Positions 51,526 to 62,493 of a stretch of DNA of 64,000 nt are shown piece by piece. This stretch comes from Siniperca chuatsi (Eukaryota; Chordata; Actinopteri; Centrarchiformes; Sinipercidae), in contig NC_058055.1 in the NCBI RefSeq assembly GCF_020085105.1, positions 16,930,822-16,994,821 on the forward strand, written 5' to 3'. The position numbers were made by a program, and so were the translations under genes. Position 1 is the first letter of the stretch. Each line of letters opens with the position of its first letter. The notes under the pieces were generated by a model, which was not told the origin of the DNA, searched no databases, and saw only the letters and a list, made by a program, of their open reading frames with translations.

Positions 51526-54500
51526 CTGCAGAGAAAGAGAGACAATGCACAAAAAGAAGATGACAATTTAATAGGATGCAGGGGAGATACAAAGGATGAG
51601 AGCAAGAAATGAGGAAAAAGATGAAAGCCAACCAGCAGCAAAGGAGGAGGAATGAGGTGGTGGTGGGTAGGAAGTTAGAGAGACAGATTAAGGAAGTGTA
51701 AAAGGAAGCAGGAGAGATAAACACTCAAAAATAAATAAATAAAATTCACAATCAAAAAATGGGTTTTTCCATTCATAGGCTACAGTGATAACTGCATGTA
51801 AAAACACACCAACTGCTAACTATTCTATGACCCAAAATTATTCTTTTCTTAATAGTACAATTTTTACTGGGGCTGGCAGTATAGGCAAACTACCCAGCAA
51901 CAGCCAACGTTTTACTGCATTTGGCAGGTGGGTGGTGTTAAATTCCCATCCTTATAACAAGTACTATGCATAACATTTAATGACCCTATTCATTTTTAAA
52001 ACTGAAGCTAAACAAATGTGTAATTGTATAAACAAACAATAGTATAAGAAGAAACATAAGTACTGATATGCTGTTAATGACATTCAGAAATATGTTTCAA
52101 GAAGTGATGGAGACAGTTACACCCTGAAGGTAGTGTGGATAAAACTACACATGACTGGGGAACACTCAGTATTTTTTCATGTAAACCGCTCAAACCAATC
52201 CACTCATGTCAGATATGAGGTTTTCCAAACACTGCTTATTTTGGACTAGGTATTCGTCAACATCAGGCTAGACAAATTAGGCATACTTACTTGGTGCTGA
52301 AACCCAACTTGTGATTTCAAGTATGCGTTGAAATGATTACTTGCAACAAATTCACAAAGTGGTGCCTTGCTGCTTCCCCAGTGTTTTTGTGTGTTTGTGC
52401 AGGGTGGATCATTCAGGTAGGGCAGTCAACAAAACCAAATACTACTGCCAGATACAACTCATGTTTGTCTTCCTCCCCTCACTTATGAGTGTCATGTTCC
52501 TCTCTGCTATTCATTCAGGAATGGAAACACAATCCTCGGAAACCAGCTAGTCTGGAATAAAATGTAACTGAAGAGATTCCACAGGAATACCACAAGACTA
52601 TTCCAGTTGCAAAAGTGAGATTATATACAGTACAGTACATTACACAAAGGCTTGTTAGCACAAGAAGTGTCTATGTGAAGAACTGCTTCATCCAGTCAAG
52701 TCTATCAGTCAATAATCAATCTGGACTTGACTACATGCAAATTAATCCAGGCCTTTCCATTTGCTTCCACACACCAACCAACTGCACAGGGCTTAACATG
52801 AGCAGTGCACAAGCTATTGTGAAAATAAAAAACTATGTAGTAACACTTTCAGGTGCTTTAATGCAGGTGCGACTCAACGTCAGGCCAGACAAATTAGGCA
52901 TGTTTGCAAAATGTGCTTGCTCAGTTTTTCACACACTGTCCTGTTTATATTTACAGCATACATTTAGTAGTATATTTATTTTCTTTTGTACAACACTGTC
53001 TTGTGGTAGGCCATGTGGGTTAAAAATTTCTATCACAGTATGTGAGATTTTCTATCACAATATTAATATACAAGTAAATGTTTTGTAAATTTAATTAGGA
53101 AAACATTTATTTACAAAACAGATGGGGATATCTATGAATCAAATAAAAAAAAAAATCTGTACTGAGGTACATCAATCACCTCAAAAGACCACTGAAAATA
53201 GTTTAATCTCAGAGGGATTGATTCAAACTTTATGTAAAGCAAACACACCTAATAGAATCACTGTGTGCCAATCTAACTTAACCCTTAAAGTGATGAAAAA
53301 CCTCTCATGGTGATCGACAGTTACTCCCCAGGCAATCTGGGTATGTTTCTGTCAGGTTAAGTGATCCTGCTGCAATCAATCATTGCTAACATTGCTTGTT
53401 GTAAATTCACAGTGTAATACCACAAACAGAAACCTGTGGGCCTGCTAACAGTGAAGTAACTCTGACTCCAAACAAAAGAGCTCCTGCAGTCTTTTCGGAA
53501 ATTTGTTTACAAACCTGCACTTTAGGTACTGCAAACGGCCATTTCACGAGTTAGTCATATTTGAAGCGTATTTTATGTTAGATCTCATTAGGGATAAAAA
53601 TAAAATAAAATAAAAAACAGATTGAAACTATTCTTGGTTGCCCAACACGCGTTGTTTCACAGCAGAATAAAGGTTGTTCAGTCCACCTCAAGCTTCTGAT
53701 GTGGCACTTAAAAGACAAGTTTCCAGTCACTTTATAATGCCCGAGACTACTTCAAAGTTGGCAAATAGCAGAGTTTCCATCCTTTAATATCCCTGCAGCC
53801 CGGGACAGGACCTTGATAACTTACATAACTCTGAATTCACCATGACTATCACTGGCCAGAGAGAGATCACTTCGCAGAATCCGAGCTTATATAACTCGGC
53901 CGTCTACCACTGTATTTTTATCTGTCGTAAGCCATTAACAGCTACAGTGCATGGTGTGGTTGGACTTAGTCTAAATGGGTGTATTTATACCATTACTCGC
54001 TAAACTGAAACACCGGCATTACAAACGGTATGGGTGAGTGAGTGCTGCATCGATTGTCGTACGCCATGAACTCTAGTAACCCCTCTCTATGTCTCGGCGG
54101 AAGAAAAAAATATCTCTTAGCTACAAAAGACTGCAACACTTTGCTAACTAGACTGGTTTGTATGTTGGAGTATAATAAAAGACAGGCAAACCAAATAAAC
54201 GGCTTCGGTTTCTCCGGGCGTGATGTGTTAAGTTGGTAATATAGTTATAACGGTGTACGTGCTGTGTAGAGATGATGAGCTGCATCGAGCAGGTAGCAGG
54301 CACAGAGCCAACAATTCAAGCTAACGTAGCTAGTCAGCTAGCATCGCTGTCAGTTAACGTTAGCTACTAGCAATAACCAAGCTCACTTCAACACAACGGG
54401 AAATAAAAACATACCCGACGCGTTAGCTTGGTTCTAACGCTACCACTGTAGACACCAATGTCCACACACATTCAAATAAAAGCAGATAGCGTTAGCATAA

Positions 54501-54647
54501 ACCATTTGAAGGTTAGCACAAACTGCTTCCCCCTAGCCACTAAGTCCAACTGTAGCCTAACGTTAGCTAGCAAGCAGACTGGTAGACTTCCTGAGCTAGT
54601 TAGCTATGGTGCCCAGCCAAGACTAATAAGAAAAAAAGAGAACTTAC
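51526..54647 (-). other. rnf145: rnf145 5' UTR intron
   Basis: 3.1 kb between the proposed leader exon and the first coding exon. No gene was seen; several open frames of 60-157 codons on the plus strand have no recognisable domain. AT-rich, with AATAAAATAAAATAAAA near 53600. Confidence 0.55.
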
Positions 54648-55700
54648 ATTTCAAGCACGATGTTCGCAATATGTACAACGGTTTCGGGATGCTTTTCGGG
54701 TCGAATATCGACCATTTTAACTCGGCACCGCCCGAGTTAACGGTCCTCTTGATGGAAGCGACTCACACTCAAAGGATGCGGCCGATCCGCTCATCTCACC
54801 CAGCAGCCATTAGGCCTACCCCAAAGTACCGAGGAGGACGTACTGTGCATGCGCAGAATAGTCTGTCCCATTAAATCCTTTGGCCCCGTACTTGTTATAC
54901 CGCAAATGTAAAGTGAAGCTAGTTGTTAATCTAATGTTAATCTAACGTTTACCTTTATTGGGAATTATTGTCCTCAGGCCTGGATATTTAGCTGGTCTTC
55001 GCTTCTGTGAATGTGATCACGTTTACAGCTGGGATGGGAGAGTGCAGGTCAGTACCTGAACTGTAGTGTTGTTAGTTATGTTCAAGCAGCCTACAATGTA
55101 CTGACACTCTTTCGGTGATATTGTAATACATTTTATTTACTGTTTGTAATGTCAGTGTAAATATTTGTTCATTATACTATACTAGCCTATCTTTTAAGTG
55201 TCCACAGACATTTATATATTTGTGTTTAAACAACAAAAAAGAATCACAATTCAAATTACTTTATTTCACCAAGATAATACACAGTATCGCTACTACTTTC
55301 CAGGAAGTCCTGGGTGGACTACATATTAAAAACAATAAAATAATTAAAACATACCAAACGTAACACTCTGCACAGTCTGTCAGTCAACTGTATACTTGTG
55401 CCCTGATTTGTAATTCAGTGGTATTTGTCTATTGGACAAAGGTGCAAAAGGTATTTCCTGTAAAAGTTCATCTGTAAAAGAGTGAACAGAAAGTCCGCAT
55501 TATCTGCCCTGAATTTTCTGATTGACCTACAGGATCCATGTACAGGTGAAAAGTGCAAACACAAAAACATGTCTTGTTTCACATTTGTGATCAATCAGAG
55601 AAAATGTCTAAAGCATAAAATAAGCCGCACTTAAGCTTTCGTTTTCTTTTCTTTTTTTGTTGTCTTGTTTTTACCAGAGGACATTTAAGGATGAAGTAAG
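54280..55700. promoter_or_regulatory. divergent rnf145/ublcp1 promoter region
   Basis: The rnf145 leader exon (minus, from about 54715 upward) and ublcp1 exon 1 (plus, ending 55913) point away from each other. A cluster of GTTAACGTTAGCTA / CTAACGTTAGCTAGC palindromes lies at 54310-54580. CpGs are raised around 54640-54850. A STAT-type TTCCAGGAA is at 55298-55306. No TATA box was recognised. Between 54900 and 55660 no gene is seen. Confidence 0.55.
54648..54715 (-). other. rnf145: rnf145 leader exon with upstream ORF start
   Basis: ATG at 54715 in TTAAAATGG context (A at -3, G at +4) opens MVDIRPEKHPETVVHIANI. It runs 22 codons to a GAAAT|GTAAGT donor. Joined to the acceptor at 51526, the frame continues nine codons and stops at TAG 51498-51500, 40 bases before the main ATG. 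It therefore reads as a 31-codon upstream ORF rather than an N-terminal extension. The exon link is inferred. Confidence 0.45.
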
Positions 55701-55913
55701 TGAAAACTATCAAACGATTTTACGTGAATCTATTGAGATATGGTCACTATGGTAACGAAGCTTTTTTCTACGTCACTACCGGCAGGATTCGGACGGAAGA
55801 ACTGAGTGTGCGCCTCTCGATGAATGAAACCGAACGGCAAACTTCATTCATTCAACTTTTCGACGAAATTCGACAGTGTTTGCCAAGCATTATATGTTAG
55901 CTTGCTCTACCAG
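55701..55913 (+). other. ublcp1: ublcp1 5' non-coding exon (3' end at 55913)
   Basis: A donor CTACCAG|GTAAGG at 55913 in CpG-containing sequence suits a first non-coding exon of ublcp1. The left boundary is arbitrary. The open frame inside (66 codons) matches nothing known. Confidence 0.45.
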
Positions 55914-56373
55914 GTAAGGATACCCAAACCGTGTAGCGTAGTCAGCTAATGTTAGCTAGTTGTCTTGTTAACTCGCGTGTTTACATCGCTGCTAGTCAAT
56001 GTTAGCCATCTCATGCTAAAAATATCAACATCAGGGACTGGCAGTGTCTTCTGTGATTAGGTGGCATTTGGCCGTTGTGTCTTGAATTAGCCAGCCAAAA
56101 CAACACGTACTTAACAGTGATGCCATGTTTTGTTCTCTGTGTTTCATTATTAGCTACTTTCTATGTTTTGCTCAAGCTACAGCAAGTTACAGTGTGGCAG
56201 CCTGACACCTCTCCTGTTACTTTGCCTATTCCCCTCTCTTTGCAAGGTGTACATGTTTGTTACTGTAGCTGGAACTGTTTGCTTGAAAGCGTGCGCACTT
56301 GTCTGTGCGCCTGCATACCTAACTCCAGCTGCAGCTAGTGTGTGTGTATGTGTGTGAAGAGCCCGTGTGTGCC

Positions 56374-56527
56374 ATGTCAGTATCTGTGATCATAAAGTGG
56401 GGAGGTCAGGAGTACTCCATCAGTTCTCTGTCTGAGGAGGACACAGTGATGGACCTGAAACAGTCCATTAAGACCTTGACTGGGGTGCTGCCAGAGAGAC
56501 AGAAACTACTGGGACTCAAGGTCAAAG
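56374..56527 (+). CDS. ublcp1: ublcp1 coding exon 1
   Basis: ATG 56374, [14 protein letters not shown]. Two acceptors are possible upstream: CCTCTCTTTGCAAG (exon from 56247) or CCAGCTGCAG (exon from 56336). The first would include an upstream ORF starting MFVTVAG that ends at 56357. The donor is AAAG|GTGAGA. Residues 1-52. Confidence 0.96.
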
Positions 56528-58693
56528 GTGAGAGGGCATCAGCGATCACAAGTGTGTTATACCTGGGGGAGCTAGTGTAAATAATGCCATATGATATCCA
56601 AACCAGGTGGACAAGATATCAGAACTTCATTTCCCTTTGTGCCTTTGCATTATTGTTAGCAATATGTATGAAACTTCTCTCCTGGATGAAATAAACTTCT
56701 GATCAAATAAATCCACCCCTACATGTCCCCAGGTTTTGGCTATTTTAATCCACATTCATAATTAGCTGATGTTTTTCATACAAACATGTCCATTTCTCAG
56801 CCTGTTACCTGCTTGAGTGTCAATTTTCTCCACCTGTCTCTAGTCTATAAATTATTTTTATTTCATTTCATTTGTTATTGTGTTGTTTTTTTTAGCTAAA
56901 CTAATCTCCCTCTTCTCCTTCCATTCCTTCTCTCTTTCATACCTGCCTCCAGGTAAACCTGCAGAGGATGAGGTGAAGCTGGGCTCTCTGAAGCTGAAGC
57001 CCAACACTAAGATCATGATGATGGGTACCAGAGAGGAGAGCCTGGTAGGTGGCGGGGTGATAAAGAAATTAACTGACTCCTAAGATATTTGGTCAGGACT
57101 ATGACTAAAAAACTAGTTGCTCAGTTAACTGGCTATGTGCCTAAGTGACTGGCTAGTTTGCAGTTGTACCAAACATGATAGTTATTGAAAGAGTAACATG
57201 ATAAGCATGTTTTCTTACTTGTTACTTAAAACTTTGGGTCACTAACTAGCTTTGATCAACTGGTCAATAAGTGGTTGGTTAGGTGATGATCCTGCTAGCT
57301 GTTGATGACAATGTTGTCATTTTTGTGGGCTCACATGTTTCCTAACTAGCCTTATTTACTGTGTTGTGTCAAAGGTTACCATTGGCTGACTGGCACACTT
57401 TAACTGTGCATGTATTTTGTTTTGTGAAGGAAGACGTTTTAGCCCCTCCCCCAGAGAATGATGACGTGGTCAATGATTTTGACATAGAGGAGGAGGTCAT
57501 TGAAGTGGAGAACAGGTTAGATATTTTTATGTGTCTGTAGCTGTATAGATGCAAGATGAAATTTGTGAGAGGGTGTGGGGAAATATATCTGTGTGTGTGT
57601 CTGAGAAACGAATGTTGTTGTATGTCTCTAGAGAGGAGAACCTGGCTAAAATAGCCCGCAGAGTCAAAGACTATAAGGTGGAGGAGCTGAACCCTCCCAG
57701 AGAAGGAAAGAGGCTTCTAGTACTGGATGTGGACTATACGCTGTTCGGTGAGTTAGAGTGACACCAACATTTGTCTCTTTAAGAATATGACTGGGAAATC
57801 ACTGACTTGTTAAATCAACAATCAGTCAATCAATGCTAATAGTAAGCACTGTACATAACACAACATTTACTTTAATACAGCGTCTCCACTGTTTCTTCTC
57901 TTCATCTGTGCATTTGCACATGTTATATAGGTGCAATCTTAGAGGCACTTTTACGAACAAATGTAAAACTTTGACAGATTTATACAAAATCTGTATTTTG
58001 CTGACTCCTTCTATAATGTTAGTCAGTAGAACAGGACGCTTTGCAAAATAGAAATCCATCACTGTTTGTCAGTTGCTAGTTTAACCTAGGGCACTATGCA
58101 TTGATGTCTGCATCCTATGTGTGTTTAGATCACAAGTCGTGTGCAGAAACGGGTCAGGAGTTGATGAGACCATACCTTCACGAGTTTCTGACCTCAGCCT
58201 ATGAGGACTATGACATTGTCATCTGGTGTATGTATCCTCTCTTCTCTTCTTTTCTTTTTTCTCTGTTGTACATTTACAATACAGCAGTTTTATTTATTGG
58301 ACTGCTTACAGTGTACAGTGTGTTTTAACTACTAGGCCACTGGGTGCCCTCAGTAAAACAGTTTTTTTCCCCTTCTAAGTACATATTTGATGGCCATTTG
58401 TTTTTGATTTCCTCTGTGTCAATTTCTGCTTGTGGAATATACATCTTACACATGTGCTTTCTCTCCTTAGCTGCTACAAGTATGAAGTGGATTGATGCCA
58501 AAATGAAAGTAAGTATTCCACTTGTTGTGTTTGTTTTTGTGTTGTCTTCAAAAATGTAATTATCGCCTGCTGTTGCTGAATTGTTACCATTACTGTACTG
58601 TACTGTACCATTTTTTGCCAAAAGGTGGCAGTGTTAATCAATTTAACCTAAAGTATTTGGGTTTAGAGGGGAACAGAAGATAACACTACTGTG

Positions 58694-58791
<98 letters not shown>

Positions 58792-59546
58792 GAGCTCGGA
58801 GTGACAGACAACCCTAACTACAAGATTACGTTCATGTTGGACAGTGCAGCAATGATCACAGTACATACCCCTAAGAGAGGGGTTGTGGAGGTTGGTACAC
58901 ACACAGCTCACGTGAGATCATAAATGAAAACATTGGCCTGTTTCACTGCTTCAGTTACACATATTACTGATGTAAACAAATCTTTCACAGCAAAAGAAAG
59001 CATGTATATTTATATTTAGTTGTCGTCTAGTGTGGTGGGGCTTTTTTACTTTTATTCACCGTTTGGATTATGGATTGTGCCTTTATTTGTACTTAACGCT
59101 GCCTTTTTACTGTGGCAAAATCACTGGATAAAAAAGGGGGGAAATATTTATTATATTATATATATTATATTAATATTTTGTGGTGATGGATTGGTTTTAG
59201 AAAGGGCCACGCACACGCATGCAGAAATAAAATGTCTCTTCATGGAGTTTTTGGCTGAGGTTTGTTGCTTTGAGAGAAGATGATACCACTGATGTAGTGT
59301 GTTTGATGGCATGCACGTATCCAGGTGAAGCCTCTGGGTGTGATATGGGGAAAGTACGGTGAACTTTACAACAGGAAGAACACTATTATGTTTGATGACA
59401 TCGGACGAAACTTCCTCATGAACCCACAGAACGGACTAAAGGTAGGCTGCCAGCATCATCATCATCATCATCATTATTATTATCTTGACCCTCTTCTCTT
59501 CCTCATTGTTGCCAGTATCATGCACACGTTTTGCTTAAACTTATTT

Positions 59547-59593
<47 letters not shown>

Positions 59594-60027
59594 GATCCGA
59601 CCCTTCATGAAGGCCCATCTTAACAGGGAGAAGGACAGGGAGCTGTATAAACTGGCTCAGTACCTCAAAGAAATCGCCAAGCTTGATGACTTCAGTGGAC
59701 TCAACCACAAACACTGGGAGAGGTAGGCACACATGCTAAACAGTAAGATGAACAATTGCATAGTAGTAGTGACCTAACACATGCTTGTAGCACCTGTTAG
59801 AACTTCCTTGTGCAAAAGAAATATGCCAATATACCTAAAAATGCCTACATAATCTACATTCAAGAACACACATTGTCTGAAATCAATATAAATTCACCAA
59901 AATATGTCTAGAATATGAAATATGTACACCAGTATTATATGTGCTGAATATGTATGTGTGTATGTGTGTGTGTCTGTGTGTGTGTGTGTGTGTGTGTAGG
60001 TACCTATCTAAGAGGCAGCACCACTGA
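56374..60027 (+). CDS. ublcp1: Ubiquitin-like domain-containing CTD phosphatase 1
   Basis: UBLCP1 is a nuclear Mg-dependent phosphatase (FCP/SCP, HAD fold) that docks on the proteasome through its ubiquitin-like domain and lowers its activity. Ten coding exons: 56374-56527, 56953-57044, 57430-57515, 57632-57747, 58129-58227, 58471-58508, 58792-58890, 59325-59441, 59595-59722, 60000-60027. They give exactly 318 codons plus stop, the human length. The UBL fold is at about residues 3-81 ([20 protein letters not shown]). The catalytic DxDxT motif DVDYTLFD is at 143-150, with nucleophile D143 and D145, split by an intron after F149. The HAD motif with [15 protein letters not shown] supplies the late metal-binding acidic residues. 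The C-terminus is YLSKRQHH. Three of nine acceptors sit directly on (GT)n arrays. Confidence 0.98.
56953..57044 (+). CDS. ublcp1: ublcp1 coding exon 2
   Basis: The acceptor is CCTGCCTCCAG and the donor CTG|GTAGGT. It encodes the second half of the UBL domain, [19 protein letters not shown] through [10 protein letters not shown], residues 52-82. Confidence 0.97.
57430..57515 (+). CDS. ublcp1: ublcp1 coding exon 3
   Basis: The acceptor is TTGTGAAG and the donor AACAG|GTTAGA. It encodes an acidic linker, [20 protein letters not shown] then EEVIEVEN, residues 83-111. Confidence 0.96.
57632..57747 (+). CDS. ublcp1: ublcp1 coding exon 4 (catalytic DxDxT)
   Basis: The acceptor is GTCTCTAG and the donor TTCG|GTGAGT. 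It encodes residues 111-150, ending [13 protein letters not shown]; the catalytic aspartates are 143 and 145. Confidence 0.98.
58129..58227 (+). CDS. ublcp1: ublcp1 coding exon 5
   Basis: The acceptor is GTGTTTAG and the donor TGGT|GTATGT. It encodes [20 protein letters not shown] then [13 protein letters not shown], residues 150-183. Confidence 0.97.
58471..58508 (+). CDS. ublcp1: ublcp1 coding exon 6 (38-base exon)
   Basis: The acceptor is CTCTCCTTAG and the donor AAA|GTAAGT. It encodes [13 protein letters not shown]. It is a very small exon with strong flanking sites. Confidence 0.96.
58695..58789. repeat. (TG)n array serving as polypyrimidine tract of an acceptor
   Basis: 95 uninterrupted bases of TG run straight into the TAG acceptor of ublcp1 coding exon 7 (58790-58791 is AG). 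No separate C/T tract lies between the repeat and the splice site. Confidence 0.97.
58792..58890 (+). CDS. ublcp1: ublcp1 coding exon 7
   Basis: Acceptor TGTGTAG after a long TG array; donor GAG|GTTGGT. It encodes [20 protein letters not shown] then [13 protein letters not shown], residues 196-228. Phase 0 at both ends. Confidence 0.97.
59325..59441 (+). CDS. ublcp1: ublcp1 coding exon 8
   Basis: The acceptor is GTATCCAG and the donor AAG|GTAGGC. It encodes [20 protein letters not shown] then [19 protein letters not shown], residues 229-267, with the DD pair of the HAD metal site. Confidence 0.97.
59551..59591. repeat. (TG)n array at ublcp1 coding exon 9 acceptor
   Basis: 41 bases of TG followed at once by TTAG|ATC. 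The intron is only 153 bases long. Confidence 0.95.
59595..59722 (+). CDS. ublcp1: ublcp1 coding exon 9
   Basis: Acceptor TGTGTTAG; donor GAGAG|GTAGGC. It encodes [20 protein letters not shown] then [20 protein letters not shown], residues 268-310. Confidence 0.97.
59963..59997. repeat. imperfect (TG)n at ublcp1 last acceptor
   Basis: A TG-rich run with one TC interruption ends directly at TGTAG|G, the acceptor of the final coding exon. Confidence 0.9.
60000..60027 (+). CDS. ublcp1: ublcp1 coding exon 10 (terminal)
   Basis: Completes the split Arg codon, then YLSKRQHH and TGA at 60025-60027. Matches the family's YLSKKQGQ-type ending. Confidence 0.95.
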
Positions 60028-60717
60028 GACCGCATCCTCGACAAAGATTTGGACAGGACGCTACCATCCTATCATCCAGTTCTCACACACATACACACAA
60101 ACTTGAATATTACAAGTCCTTCATTTCAAACCTTACAACAGATCCTACACTAACCAAGCTACTAACACTCAAAAGCTCAGGACTGAGATGGGCTTCCCAA
60201 TTTATATATTTGCATGTTCTGTCTCTCCCGAATCTCGCACATTTTTTCCCAAATATTGTTTGCATTTATATAATGGCAGTTACTTCCAGTGGGTGTGGCA
60301 ATCATAAAATACACCTGTGCGGGTCAAAAAACTACTCATAGGTTTGAGGCCGCATGCCACAAGCCACCGTGACCCCCAAACTTCTACATACCTACTTCAG
60401 TCAAGTGTCTAAAATGGATCTTGAAGTCCACAGTTCAGTACTACCTGAAAATATCTGCAGTCTTTTAAACCTGCTTGGTCTTCCAGATGGGTGGGGTTTA
60501 CAGCATTTTCACATTATAGGTAGTGTGAAGTTGCTTTCACTAAAAAGTAGGCATACTTTGCGGTTACTATCAAGCTCTCTGCTATACCAAGCAAGTAAAA
60601 ACAGATACAAACATAATTTTACCACGGTTAAGGTCAATAAGCGGTGTCCTCCACCCCTGTACTAAATTGAGATGTTACCTATATTCTGAAGAGACGGAGA
60701 TTAGCCACTGAAAAGCC

Positions 60718-60723
60718 AATAAA
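60718..60723 (+). terminator. ublcp1: proximal poly(A) signal of ublcp1
   Basis: AATAAA followed by TTTTACATTTTTTATG, 690 bases after the stop codon. Confidence 0.55.
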
Positions 60724-61856
60724 CTTAATTTTACATTTTTTATGTATGCGAACTAAGCATTGAAAAGAATTAAATGTGAAATTCAACAGGAAATACAGTA
60801 ATTAGTAAGAGCAAGTTATATAACAAATATCTGAAAATGTGTTCAAGAACTGAGGTTATATCCACAATTTAACACATGATTTTTACTGCAGGACATCTGG
60901 CAACTGCAAATTATAGTGAAGAATTAAAGTGAAAAAATGGAATGGCAGAATGTGTTCAGAGCAATGGTTAAAATCAAAAAGATAAATCTAAGTCCTTGAG
61001 TATGAAACTGATGCCGGCAACCTACACAATTTGACATGTAATCATATGCAATAATCCTCAAAGCTACTGTGACATTACAAGCTGTTGAGATTGAGACTGG
61101 TCGTAGCGAAAATACTTTCATCAAAACAATCGACTGTCATGTACATGTTTTGATGGAAAACTTCTGCCATCTTTTGTTACTTGTATGCAGCAGTCACTGG
61201 ACACAGGCCTGTGGATTGGAGGATGTCGTACATGTCTACTGTATACATGCGTACTGTAGGCACATAGACGTGTCAGGTTTCCATGGATATGGATGTGCAT
61301 ATTTGCCCAGAAATGTATGTGTTTTTCTTTGCATTTCCATAGTTACATGTCAACTCTGTTACATCGCTGGACGCACACACAGATAAAGATTTTTTAAAAT
61401 GCAGAATTCATTAGTCTGTGTTTTGTTTAGAGCTTCTTTTTTTTTTTAACGGTTTTGCTGAAACCAAATGTTAATGAACAAAGTGAGGATCAGGGATGAT
61501 GATGGGAATGCAAGAAACTGACAGCACAAAACATGCATTTTATGGTTAGTTTTTCCCCCCCTTCTTTTGGTAGCATTCATTAATGAAATGAATGTGTCTG
61601 CACTTATTGTCAATGTTTATTTTAAATTATGGATGAAGAAGGAGAAGTGTTGGGAGAAGGGCAAGGTGTGTCCAACTTTATGAATAAGTTGTACCTGAAG
61701 CTCTTGGAAACAATAGGGATGTGATTTTTCAGATTTTGTCAGGTTTACAGCTCTCTTTGACATTCAACTCCTTTTCATTTCTTGAGATGATTTCTTGAGA
61801 TCTGCCTTTTTGTGTTTTCCTCATCACATCCCTGACATCCTGGCTGTAAATATGAC

Positions 61857-61862
61857 AATAAA
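61857..61862 (+). terminator. ublcp1: distal poly(A) signal of ublcp1
   Basis: AATAAA followed by a T run and TGCCTGTATTGTC, a good GU/U-rich downstream element. About 1.83 kb after the stop. Confidence 0.65.
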
Positions 61863-61885
61863 CTTTTTTTTTTGTATCTACATTG

Positions 61886-62346
61886 CCTGTATTGTCAATT
61901 AAAATGAGTCACCAAATATAGAAATCTTTTACATTTCATTACAATTAATTACCACTATATTTGAAATAGATTTGAGATCCTTCGTTAAAATGTTCATCAA
62001 TTTATTATGAAATGTTAAGAAACATTTAACAACAATTCTGCAAGGATAGTTATGAATAAGAGTTACAAAGGGCATAAAGGAAAAGTAATTGATTTAAATC
62101 ATATTACAAATTGTTATAACAATATACTGTAGTTCAAAAGAGACAACTTTTAAATGAGTGATCAATAAATACTGTACAGGTATACATTCACTCCCAAAGC
62201 ACAGCACCACTTTTTGTGCATTGCTTTAAAAAATGAATGTGTGAAAACAAAACAAGGTGAGTTAGGAAAGGTTTTTCTTCCATCCTTGTGTTCTTCCTTC
62301 CTTTATGGCTGCAGTCCAGTGAAAGAAGCTAGCAGGTCACGACATC
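61886..62346. other. ublcp1-il12b intergenic spacer
   Basis: A short AT-rich spacer between two convergent genes. Nothing else seen. Confidence 0.7.
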
Positions 62347-62352
62347 TTTATT
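62347..62352 (-). terminator. il12b: candidate poly(A) signal of il12b
   Basis: On the minus strand AATAAA (plus TTTATT) lies 142 bases after the proposed stop, in GTGAATAAAGATGTC. Confidence 0.5.
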
Positions 62353-62493
62353 CACTCTGGAGACAGGGCAGGTTGGAATGAAACAGTATGGATCAGATCA
62401 ATGTTGGTGGCATGACTTGTGTATTATTTGGATAAATCATGAACTTCATGCATCCTGAAACATGAAGTTACATCTTTTATAACAAGTAAATAC

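Larger units (their letters stand above)
60028..61885 (+). other. ublcp1: ublcp1 3' UTR
   Basis: A contiguous non-coding region after the stop. A proximal AATAAA lies at 60718-60723. The distal AATAAA at 61857-61862 is followed by a T-rich/GT-rich stretch typical of a cleavage site. Open frames inside have no domain. Confidence 0.65.

Noticed and set aside
52615..53088. 157-codon plus-strand open frame in the rnf145 leader intron
   Set aside because: No domain, no good start context, no splice neighbours; likely chance in AT-rich DNA.
54458..54874. 138-codon plus-strand frame across the promoter
   Set aside because: It is antisense to the rnf145 leader in CpG-rich sequence, with no domain.
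59020..59283. 87-codon frame with hydrophobic start between ublcp1 exons
   Set aside because: It lies fully in the intron before coding exon 8, and the flanking exons join in phase without it.
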